From assembly GCA_024236075.1 (NCBI GenBank), contig JACKLE010000009.1, positions 43,531 through 107,530 of the forward strand: a stretch of 64,000 nt of DNA, written 5' to 3'. The translations under genes were made by a program, and so were the position numbers. Positions within the stretch are counted from its first letter, which is position 1. Each line of letters begins with the position of its first letter. Shown piece by piece: positions 36,915 through 48,124 of the stretch. The stretch comes from Alphaproteobacteria bacterium (GTDB lineage: Bacteria > Pseudomonadota > Alphaproteobacteria > JACAEB01). The notes under the pieces were generated by a model. The model did not search any database. It was given only the letters and a program-made list of their open reading frames with translations, and had not been told where the DNA came from.

Positions 36915-37712
36915 ATGGCAGAGACCGTCCTCGTCGAGAAGGAGCCCTCGGGCCTCGCCTGGCTGCGGCTCAACCGGCCGGAGCGGCGCAACGCCTTCGA
37001 CGACGAGGCGATCGCCGCGCTCGATGCCGCGCTGCGCGACCTTTCGGAGGACGAGGCGGTGCGCGCCGTCGTCCTCACGGGAAACGGCGCGGCCTTCTCC
37101 GCCGGCGCGGACCTCGCCTGGATGCGCCGCATGGCCGATTATTCGCACGAGGAGAATCTCGCCGACGCGCGCGCGCTCGCGGACATGCTGGCGCGCCTCA
37201 ACGAGCTGAATAAGCCCGTCATCGCGGCGGTGAACGGGCCGGCCATCGCGGGCGGGCTCGGCCTCGTCTGCGCCGCCGACATCGCCGTCGGCGTGCCGGA
37301 GGCCGTCTTCGCCGTCTCGGAGGTGAGGATCGGCCTTGCCCCCGCGACCATCTCGCCCTACGTCCTCGCGGCCATCGGCGCGCGCGCCGCGCGCCGCTAT
37401 TTCCTCACCGCCGAGCGCTTCGATGCCGGGACGGCGCTCGGCCTCGGCCTTCTTCACGAGATCGTTCCTTCCGCGGAGCTTCTTGCCCGCGTGCGCGCGC
37501 TCGCGCAGGATTTGCTGAGCGCGAGCCCGGCCGCGCTCGCCGCCACCAAGGCGCTCATCCGCTCGGTCGCGGGCCGCCCCGTGGACGGGCCTCTCAAGGA
37601 CGAGACCGCGCACCTCATCGCCGAGCTTCGCGCCTCGCCGGAAGGCCGCGAGGGCGTCAGGGCCTTTCTCGAGAAGCGGGCGCCGGCCTGGATGCCGGGG
37701 AAGGCCCCATGA
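36915..37712 (+). CDS. liuC: Enoyl-CoA hydratase, probable 3-methylglutaconyl-CoA hydratase
   Basis: A crotonase-family enzyme of 265 residues. Oxyanion-hole segments are GAAFSAGADLAWM and NGPAIAGGLGL. The segment AVSEVRIGLAPATISPYV is typical of the methylglutaconyl-CoA hydratase branch. Its position between carboxyltransferase and biotin carboxylase genes supports hydration of 3-methylglutaconyl-CoA to HMG-CoA in leucine breakdown. Its end overlaps the next gene by 4 bp (ATGA), so the two are translationally coupled. Confidence 0.9.
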   Translation: MAETVLVEKEPSGLAWLRLNRPERRNAFDDEAIAALDAALRDLSEDEAVRAVVLTGNGAAFSAGADLAWMRRMADYSHEENLADARALADMLARLNELNKPVIAAVNGPAIAGGLGLVCAADIAVGVPEAVFAVSEVRIGLAPATISPYVLAAIGARAARRYFLTAERFDAGTALGLGLLHEIVPSAELLARVRALAQDLLSASPAALAATKALIRSVAGRPVDGPLKDETAHLIAELRASPEGREGVRAFLEKRAPAWMPGKAP

Positions 37713-39670
37713 TCCGCCGCCTCCTCATCGCCAATCGCGGCGAGATCGCCTGCCGCATCGTCCGCACGGCGCGGGCGATGGGCGTGCGGACGATCGCCGT
37801 CTATTCGGATGCCGATGCCGATGCGCTGCATGTGCGCCTCGCCGACGAGGCCTTTCGCATCGGCCCGCCGCCGGCCCCCGAGAGCTATCTCGACGCCGGC
37901 GCCGTCCTCAAGGCCGCGCGCGCGGGCGCGGCGGACGCGATCCATCCCGGCTACGGCTTTCTGTCGGAGAACGCCGAGTTCGCGACGCGCGTCGCGGCGG
38001 AAGGGCTCGTCTTCGTCGGCCCGCCGCCGGCGGCGATCGCCGCGATGGGCTCCAAGAGCGCGGCGAAGGCGCTGATGGAGGCGGCCGGCGTGCCCATCCT
38101 GCCCGGCTATCACGGCGAGGGGCAGGCGGACGATCTCATCGCCGCGGAAGCGCAGCGCATCGGCTATCCGGTGATGCTCAAGGCGGCGGCCGGGGGCGGC
38201 GGCAAGGGTATGCGCCTCGTGCGCGAGGCGGGCGAGCTCCTTCCCGCCCTCGCCTCCGCCCGCCGGGAGGCGAAAGCCGCCTTCGGGGACGAGCGCTTCC
38301 TCGTCGAAAAATATCTGGAGAGCCCGCGCCACGTGGAGGTGCAGGTCTTCGCGGACGGCCACGGCAATGGCGTGCACCTCTTCGAGCGCGACTGCTCGAT
38401 CCAGCGCCGACACCAGAAGGTGATCGAGGAGGCGCCCGCGCCCGGCCTCCCCGAAAAGCTCCGCACCGAGATGGGCGCGGCGGCCGTCACCGCCGCCAGG
38501 GCCATCGGCTATGTCGGCGCCGGGACGGTCGAGTTCCTCTTCGACGGGCGCGGGAGCTTCTACTTCATGGAGATGAACACGCGCCTCCAGGTCGAGCACC
38601 CGGTGACCGAGGCCGTGACCGGGCTCGATCTCGTCGAGTGGCAGCTCCGCGTCGCCGGCGGTGAGAAGCTGCCTCTCGGCCAGAAGGAGATCGCGCTCGA
38701 CGGCCATGCCATCGAGGCGCGCCTCTACGCCGAGGCGCCCGAGCGCGGCTTCCTGCCCTCGACGGGCCGCCTCAGGCATCTGGCCTTCGGCCCCGGCATA
38801 CGCATCGACACGGGCGTCGAGGCGGGCGCGGAGGTCTCGCCCTATTACGACCCGATGATCGCGAAGATGATCGCGCATGGGGAAACGCGCGAGATCGCGC
38901 GCCGTCGCCTCGCCGATGCGCTCGCCGAGACGCAGATCGTGGGCGTGCGGACCAATGCGCGCTTCCTCCGGCGCCTCCTCGAAACGCCCGACTTCGCGGC
39001 GGGCAAGGTCGACACCGGCTTCATCGAGCGCCACGGCGAGAGCCTCCTGCCCGAGGCGGGCGGCCCGAGCCTCACGCACCGCCTCGTCGCCGTCCTCTGG
39101 CGCCTCGCGCGGCTCGCGCGTTTGCGCGGCTCCTCGCCCTGGGACGCGCCTTCGGGATTTCGCGTGAACCTGCCGGCCGAGATCCGCGTCTCGCTTCTCG
39201 TCGAGGAGGAGGAGCAGAGCTACTCCGCCCGCCCGACGAGCGAGGGTTATCGCATCGCCTTCGGGACCGAGAGCCACGAGGGGGCCTGCGAGCTTCTCGA
39301 CGGCGGCCGCCTCGCCGCGCGCATCGACGGGCGGCGCCTCGTCGCGCGGATCGCGGAGACCGCCGAGGGCATCGCCGTTCTCCATGACGGCGTCGAGCAC
39401 GAGATCCGCTTCCCCGAGCTCGTCGCGCGCGACGAGAGCGCCGTCGCGTCGGAGGGCTCGCTCGCCGCGCCCATGCCGGGCACCGTCGTCGCGGTGAAGG
39501 TCGAGCCGGGCCGCGCGGTCGCCGCCGGGGATCCGCTCGTCGTGCTCGAGGCCATGAAGATGGAGCACGTCATCCGCGCGCCCGCCGCCGGCAAGGTGCG
39601 CGAGATCTTCTTCGCCGCCGGCGACGCTGTGAAGGAGGGAGACCTCCTCGTCGCGCTCGAGGAGGGCTAA
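37709..39670 (+). CDS. liuD: Acyl-CoA carboxylase biotin carboxylase/biotin-carrier subunit (methylcrotonoyl-CoA carboxylase alpha-like)
   Basis: A 653-residue subunit with, in order, a biotin carboxylase ATP-grasp domain (N-terminal LLIANRGEIACRI, then KAAAGGGGKGMR, FMEMNTRLQVEHPVTE), a middle linker domain, and a C-terminal biotinyl carrier domain with the biotin lysine in EAMKMEH. It carboxylates biotin with bicarbonate and ATP and hands CO2 to the partner encoded at 35270. The start overlaps the hydratase gene by 4 bp. No HMG-CoA lyase or isovaleryl-CoA dehydrogenase gene follows, so the pathway is completed elsewhere. Confidence 0.92.
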   Translation: MIRRLLIANRGEIACRIVRTARAMGVRTIAVYSDADADALHVRLADEAFRIGPPPAPESYLDAGAVLKAARAGAADAIHPGYGFLSENAEFATRVAAEGLVFVGPPPAAIAAMGSKSAAKALMEAAGVPILPGYHGEGQADDLIAAEAQRIGYPVMLKAAAGGGGKGMRLVREAGELLPALASARREAKAAFGDERFLVEKYLESPRHVEVQVFADGHGNGVHLFERDCSIQRRHQKVIEEAPAPGLPEKLRTEMGAAAVTAARAIGYVGAGTVEFLFDGRGSFYFMEMNTRLQVEHPVTEAVTGLDLVEWQLRVAGGEKLPLGQKEIALDGHAIEARLYAEAPERGFLPSTGRLRHLAFGPGIRIDTGVEAGAEVSPYYDPMIAKMIAHGETREIARRRLADALAETQIVGVRTNARFLRRLLETPDFAAGKVDTGFIERHGESLLPEAGGPSLTHRLVAVLWRLARLARLRGSSPWDAPSGFRVNLPAEIRVSLLVEEEEQSYSARPTSEGYRIAFGTESHEGACELLDGGRLAARIDGRRLVARIAETAEGIAVLHDGVEHEIRFPELVARDESAVASEGSLAAPMPGTVVAVKVEPGRAVAAGDPLVVLEAMKMEHVIRAPAAGKVREIFFAAGDAVKEGDLLVALEEG

Positions 39671-40011
39671 GGCTTTCCTTCGCCTACGGAGGATTTTCCG
39701 GGGCAGCCTTCCGGACGCGAGCGATCGGCAGAGCGCCGGTTCGAACCTTGCCAATGAAGGGTGCCTCGATCCTTCCGCTCGCGACGCCCCCCGACTTGGG
39801 GGGCCGTTGCCACAGCCCCGTCACGCATCGTTGTTCTCGATTGGCCGGTCGAGCTTGTCCTCCGGCCGCGCTCCGCGCGGACCGGGCAACGTCGCAAGCG
39901 GACAGGTTTCGGATCAATCGAATTGACCCGCCGCCTGGCGATTACCTGGGGTTCAGCAGGATTACGACGCGTGTTACTGTTGCCTGAACGAGGGGAAATG
40001 GGAGGGGTGTC
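39671..40011. other. 341-bp intergenic region with one hairpin
   Basis: No gene is supported here. A 7-bp hairpin gcccccc/ggggggc lies at 39786-39804, 116 bp after the liuD stop, without a T run. The last 60 bp are less GC-rich and probably hold the promoter of the next gene. Confidence 0.5.
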
Positions 40012-40845
40012 GTGGATTGGACAGCGCTTATTCTCGCCACGATCAGCGGGGCGTTGGGCGGTTTGCTTGGCGGACTTCTGGGCCTGCCCTTCAAGAACAA
40101 GACCGCCAGGGCCGTCGCGCTCGTGGTGCCCGTGGTGCTCTGCGCAAGGCTGCTGCCCGACGTGCTCGAGCCTCATCTCGGACCGCTTCTGCGCACCGGC
40201 ACGGGACAGGACGATGCGGTCGAGAGGCAGCTCGACTCCTTGCGCGACGAGCCGGTCTTCGCGGCCATACTGGAGCGCGGGGACGTCAGCGAGGAGGAGA
40301 TCAAGGCCCGGCTGGTCGAGGCCTACCGCAAGGGCGGAACGGACGGGCTGGCGCGGGAGGCGGCGCGCATCGGTCAAGAGTACGGCGGATCGATCGCCTT
40401 CGCCTATTTTCCGCGGGCCCGAAACGAGGACCTCATCGATGTCGCGTCGGCCCTGGTCGACATACAGGAGTTTCTCGTCTCGGCCGATCCGGGCCTCTGC
40501 TATCGCTGGCTCTTCGGCGGCGATTTCGATCCCATCAAGTTCGACCGTCTCGTCGGCAGGGACCGGGCGAAAGCGCTCGGCGATGCCTTCACGGCCGTCA
40601 TCAGGAACGGGTATGACGCCGTTCCCGAATTCGACCGTGTGCGGGCGCAGATAGGCATGCGCGCGGCCGTCATCGCCGCCCTCGGCCAATCCGATGCAAA
40701 CATGATTGCCGTCGCCACCGGCCAGCGCCGTGCCGCCACGCGTGAGGAGGAGACGTTTGCCTGCAGGGCCAGTCACGACATCTACGCCTACGTGCTCGGC
40801 CTCGAAAATGCCGCCGACGTCCTTAGGCTGATGTTCATTCAGTGA
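40012..40845 (+). CDS. Membrane-anchored protein of unknown function
   Basis: A 277-residue protein starting with GTG; GGAGGGG lies 4-10 bp upstream. The N-terminus is a glycine-rich hydrophobic segment (ATISGALGGLLGGLLGLPF) followed by a second one (AVALVVPVVLCARLL), then a soluble, mostly helical and acidic region of about 215 residues. Some segments, such as DPGLCYRWLFGGDFDPIKFD, may mark a conserved family, but I do not recognise it. It stands alone between the liu-like operon and the convergent rpsD. Nothing in its neighbourhood indicates a role. Confidence 0.7.
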   Translation: MDWTALILATISGALGGLLGGLLGLPFKNKTARAVALVVPVVLCARLLPDVLEPHLGPLLRTGTGQDDAVERQLDSLRDEPVFAAILERGDVSEEEIKARLVEAYRKGGTDGLAREAARIGQEYGGSIAFAYFPRARNEDLIDVASALVDIQEFLVSADPGLCYRWLFGGDFDPIKFDRLVGRDRAKALGDAFTAVIRNGYDAVPEFDRVRAQIGMRAAVIAALGQSDANMIAVATGQRRAATREEETFACRASHDIYAYVLGLENAADVLRLMFIQ

Positions 40846-40964
40846 CGGCGATGGCGCCGTCGCCGGTCCACGCGGGCCGGTCGGGCGCAGCTTACGGCGC
40901 GATGAAGCCCGGAGGGACCGCCCGCGCGTAACGGCAGGCGTCGCAAATCGGTAGAGGCGAAGCC

Positions 40965-41585
40965 CTACCGCGAGTAGAACTCGACCACCGCGTTCGGCTC
41001 CATGCGCACCGGATAGGGCACGTCGGAGAGCTGCGGCGTGCGGACGAAGCGCGCCGTCATCTTGTTGTGGTCGACCTCGAGATAGTCGGGCACGTCGCGC
41101 TCGGGGCTTTGGGCCGCCTCGAGCACGAGGGCCATCTGGCGGGCGCGGTCGGTGAGCTCGATGGCGTCGCCTTCCTTGACCTTGTAGCTCGAGATGTTCA
41201 CGCGCCGGCCGTTCACCTTGACGTGGCCGTGGTTCACGAACTGGCGGGCCGCGAAGACGGTGGGCACGAACTTGGCGCGGTAGACCACCGCGTCGAGGCG
41301 CCGCTCGAGAAGGCCGATGAGGATCTCGGCCGTGTTGCCGCGCACGCGGGCGGCTTCGGCGTAGATCTTGCGGAACTGCTTCTCCGAGATGTTGCCGTAA
41401 TAGCCCTTGAGCTTCTGCTTGGCCATCAAATGGAGGCCGTAGTCGGAGAGCTTGCCGCGCCGGCTGCCCTGGCCGTGCTGGCCGGGCTTGTACTCGCGCT
41501 TGTTGAACGGGCTCTTCGGCCGGCCCCAGATGTTCTCGCCCATCCGGCGGTCGATCTTGTACTTGGCCTGCAGGCGGCGCGTCAT
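40965..41585 (-). CDS. rpsD: 30S ribosomal protein S4
   Basis: A 206-residue primary rRNA-binding protein of the small subunit. The N-terminal MTRRLQAKYKIDRRMGENIWG and the S4 RNA-binding domain LERRLDAVVYRAKF, FVNHGHVKVNGRRVNISSY are diagnostic. The zinc-binding cysteines of some S4 proteins are absent, as is usual in alphaproteobacteria. ATG at 41585 is set by homology. It stands alone here, unlike the alpha-operon arrangement of gammaproteobacteria. Confidence 0.98.
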   Translation of the reverse strand: MTRRLQAKYKIDRRMGENIWGRPKSPFNKREYKPGQHGQGSRRGKLSDYGLHLMAKQKLKGYYGNISEKQFRKIYAEAARVRGNTAEILIGLLERRLDAVVYRAKFVPTVFAARQFVNHGHVKVNGRRVNISSYKVKEGDAIELTDRARQMALVLEAAQSPERDVPDYLEVDHNKMTARFVRTPQLSDVPYPVRMEPNAVVEFYSR

Positions 41586-41689
41586 CGGCGGTCCTTCATC
41601 GCGGAACGGAAGCAAGGCATAGGGCACGGGCGGCGGCGGCCGAACCGGCCCCCCGCGCGTGAGCGGCGCACTATACGCGGGGCCGGCCT

Positions 41690-42454
41690 TTAGTCAACGC
41701 CGGGTTCGCGCCCCGCGAGGCGCTCGAAGGCGCTGACGACGCCCCGCAGCGTGCGCACCTCCTGCCCGCTCAAGGCGGCGCGCTGGAAGAGAGCCCGCAG
41801 GTTCTGCACCATCGAGGGCCGCTTCTCCGGGGGCTTCAGGAAGCCCGCCCTGTCGAGCGCGCCCTCGAGATGCTCGAAGAAGCCCACGAGCTCGGCCGTG
41901 CTCGCCGGCGGCTCGGCGGCGGGCGGCGCGGCCGGCGCCTCGCCGCGATGCCACTCATAGCCGAGGATGAGCACGGCCTGGGCGAGGTTCAGCGAGGCGA
42001 AGGCGGGGTTGGCAGGGATCGCGACGATCTCGCGGGCGAGCGCGATGTCCTCGTTCGCGAGCCCCGCGCGCTCCGGTCCGAAGAGGATGCCCGCCCGCGC
42101 CCCTCCGGCGATGGCGCCGCGCAGCTTCGCCGCCGCCTCGGCGGGATCGTTCGCGTGCTTGCGGATGGCGCGCTCACGCGCGGTGGTTGCGAGGACGAGG
42201 TGGAGATCGGCGACCGCCTCCTCGGTCGTCGCGAAAAGCCGCGCGGCATCGAGAATCGCGGTCGCGCCGGAGGCCATCGCGGTCGCCTGGCGATTGGGAA
42301 ATGGGTCGCGCGGCGCGACGAGGCGCAGCTCGCCGAGGCCGAAATTCATCATCGCCCGCGCCGCCGCCCCGATGTTCTCGCCGAGCTGCGGGCGCACGAG
42401 GACGATGACGGGTCCGCCCGCGAGGCTCTCCCGGCGATGATCGGTACCCGCCAT
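41690..42454 (-). CDS. trmJ: tRNA (cytidine/uridine-2'-O-)-methyltransferase TrmJ-like (SpoU family)
   Basis: A 254-residue SpoU/TrmH-family RNA methyltransferase with a trefoil-knot fold. The three motifs are visible: RPQLGENIGAAARAMMNFG (motif 1), LFGPERAGLANEDI (motif 2) and PANPAFASLNLAQAVLILGYE (motif 3). The length and C-terminal extension of about 90 residues fit the TrmJ branch, which methylates position 32 of the tRNA anticodon loop. It is divergent from icd, with a promoter region of 136 bp between them, and lies upstream of rpsD on the same strand. Confidence 0.92.
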   Translation of the reverse strand: MAGTDHRRESLAGGPVIVLVRPQLGENIGAAARAMMNFGLGELRLVAPRDPFPNRQATAMASGATAILDAARLFATTEEAVADLHLVLATTARERAIRKHANDPAEAAAKLRGAIAGGARAGILFGPERAGLANEDIALAREIVAIPANPAFASLNLAQAVLILGYEWHRGEAPAAPPAAEPPASTAELVGFFEHLEGALDRAGFLKPPEKRPSMVQNLRALFQRAALSGQEVRTLRGVVSAFERLAGREPGVD

Positions 42455-42590
42455 TGCGCGTTTCGTCCCTCCCTGGGCCGCCCTTCGCTTTTGCGCGGGC
42501 CGGCGGAGATGCTATAGCTCCGCAACGCCTCCGAGACGAGGCCGGAAGGCCGCGCTCTCCCGCTCGTTCCAGCCCCGGGGACCCCTCTCC

Positions 42591-43805
42591 ATGCCGAAGA
42601 TCAAGGTGCAGAATCCCGTCGTGGAGCTCGACGGCGACGAGATGACTCGCATCATCTGGGCGCTCATCAAGGAAAAGCTGATCCTGCCCTTCCTCGACGT
42701 CGAGCTCGACTATTACGACCTCGGAATCGAGCACCGCGACGCGACCGAGGACAAGGTGACGGTCGAGGCGGCCGAGGCGATCAAGCGCCACGGCGTCGGC
42801 GTCAAATGCGCGACCATCACGCCGGACGAGGCGCGCGTGAAGGAGTTCAAGCTCAAGAAGATGTGGAAGTCGCCCAACGGCACGATCCGCAACATCCTGG
42901 GCGGCACCGTCTTCCGCGAGCCGATCATCTGCCGCAACGTGCCGCGCCTCGTCGGCGGCTGGACCCAGCCCATCGTCATCGGCCGCCACGCCTTCGGCGA
43001 CCAGTACCGCGCGACCGACTTCCTCGTGCCGGGCAAGGGCAGGCTCACCGTCACCTTCACGCCGGACGGCGGCGGGGCGCCGATCACGCACGAGGTCTAC
43101 GACTTCCCCTCCTCGGGCGTCGCCATGGCGATGTACAACCGCGACGATTCGATCCGCGACTTCGCGCGCGCCTGCCTCAATTACGGGCTCGAGCGCGGCT
43201 GGCCGGTCTACCTTTCGACGAAGAACACCATCCTCAAGGCCTATGACGGCCGCTTCAAGGATCTCTTCCAGGAGATTTTCGAGAAGGATTTCAAGGCGGC
43301 CTTCGAGAAGAAGAAGATCGTCTACGAGCACCGCCTCATCGACGACATGGTGGCCTCCGCCCTCAAATGGAGCGGCGGCTTCATCTGGGCCTGCAAGAAC
43401 TACGACGGCGACGTGCAATCGGACCAGGTCGCGCAGGGCTTCGGCTCGCTCGGCCTCATGACCAGCGTCCTTCTGTCCCCGGACGGCCGCACGGTCGAGG
43501 CCGAAGCCGCGCACGGCACGGTGACGCGCCACTACCGCGCCCATCAGCGCGGCGAGGAGACCTCGACGAACTCCATCGCCTCGATCTTCGCCTGGACGCG
43601 CGCCCTCCTCCACCGCGCCAAGCTCGACGGCACGCCCGAGCTCGCCGGTTTCGCCCAGACGCTCGAGAAGGTCGTGGTGCGCACGGTCGAGAGCGGCCAC
43701 ATGACGAAGGACCTCGCCCTTCTCATCGGCCCAGACCAGCGCTGGCTCTCGACCGCGGGCTTCCTCGACAAGGTCGAATCGAATCTGCGCAAGGCGCTCG
43801 GCTGA
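42591..43805 (+). CDS. icd: NADP+-dependent isocitrate dehydrogenase
   Basis: A 404-residue homodimeric isocitrate dehydrogenase of the TCA cycle. The N-terminus KIKVQNPVVELDGDEMTRIIW and the segments KSPNGTIRN (substrate serine), NVPRLVGGWTQPIVIGRHA, and EAAHGTVTRHYRAHQ (NADP site) are typical of the eukaryote-like type II enzyme that alphaproteobacteria have. It is convergent with alaS, with a structured intergenic repeat between them. The icd-alaS-recA-cckA neighbourhood is conserved in alphaproteobacteria. Confidence 0.97.
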   Translation: MPKIKVQNPVVELDGDEMTRIIWALIKEKLILPFLDVELDYYDLGIEHRDATEDKVTVEAAEAIKRHGVGVKCATITPDEARVKEFKLKKMWKSPNGTIRNILGGTVFREPIICRNVPRLVGGWTQPIVIGRHAFGDQYRATDFLVPGKGRLTVTFTPDGGGAPITHEVYDFPSSGVAMAMYNRDDSIRDFARACLNYGLERGWPVYLSTKNTILKAYDGRFKDLFQEIFEKDFKAAFEKKKIVYEHRLIDDMVASALKWSGGFIWACKNYDGDVQSDQVAQGFGSLGLMTSVLLSPDGRTVEAEAAHGTVTRHYRAHQRGEETSTNSIASIFAWTRALLHRAKLDGTPELAGFAQTLEKVVVRTVESGHMTKDLALLIGPDQRWLSTAGFLDKVESNLRKALG

Positions 43806-43843
43806 GGCTCCGTCGGGCGACTTCGCCGCGCGCGCGGGCCGTC

Positions 43844-44024
43844 GTCCCGGAGCCTAGGCGAGCCCGGAAATGCTCGCATTTCCGGCTTTGCGAGCCTTGG
43901 CGTCCGGGACCTGCGGCCGGGCGATGCTCCGCAAGCGGTAGATCCCGGACAGCTCAATTTGCCGGCCAAATCAAACCCCGGCTTTCGCCGGGGCATGGAC
44001 TTCGGGCAAATTGGCTTCCGGGAT
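43844..44024. repeat. Nested palindromic intergenic element between icd and alaS
   Basis: Two long hairpins in the 339-bp gap. The first (43844-43910) has outer arms gtcccgg/ccgggac and an inner perfect 9-bp stem ccggaaatg/catttccgg. The second (43942-44024) has three nested stems: atcccgga/tccgggat, caatttgcc/ggcaaattg and ccccggc/gccgggg. The organisation is that of an interspersed palindromic element. No gene is seen in the gap. Confidence 0.65.
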
Positions 44025-44144
44025 GACGGCGTCATGGGTCTGTGACCTAGGGCGAAGGAGCCCAAGGCGCGCCACAGCGCAAACCGCGATCGCCGTTCGC
44101 GGCGTCGACCATCGGGACGAGACGAGTCCGAACCGGGGGCGCGG

Positions 44145-46823
<2,679 letters not shown>

Positions 46824-46938
46824 GGGCGGCCGCGCATGTCCCCTGTCGGCTGCGAGCGGCGCGCCCGCACCTTCAGGCGGGATATTTGGCGCGGGCGCCG
46901 CAGAACGCAAGCGCCGCCGGCCCCGCGCGGCCCCTGCC

Positions 46939-48021
<1,083 letters not shown>

Positions 48022-48080
48022 TCACCGCTCCTTTGAGAATTCTCGTCCAAGGCCCCTCGCCCTGGCAACTGGGCGGGAGT

Positions 48081-48095
48081 GTACTCGTTTTGTTC
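48081..48095. promoter_or_regulatory. LexA-type SOS box upstream of recA
   Basis: GTAC-N7-GTTC, which differs by one base from the alphaproteobacterial LexA direct-repeat consensus GTTC-N7-GTTC. It lies 60 bp upstream of the recA start in the 103-bp gap after cckA, where an SOS site is expected. Confidence 0.65.
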
Positions 48096-48124
48096 TCACC
48101 CGCAAGCGAAATCTTTTCCCGCCC

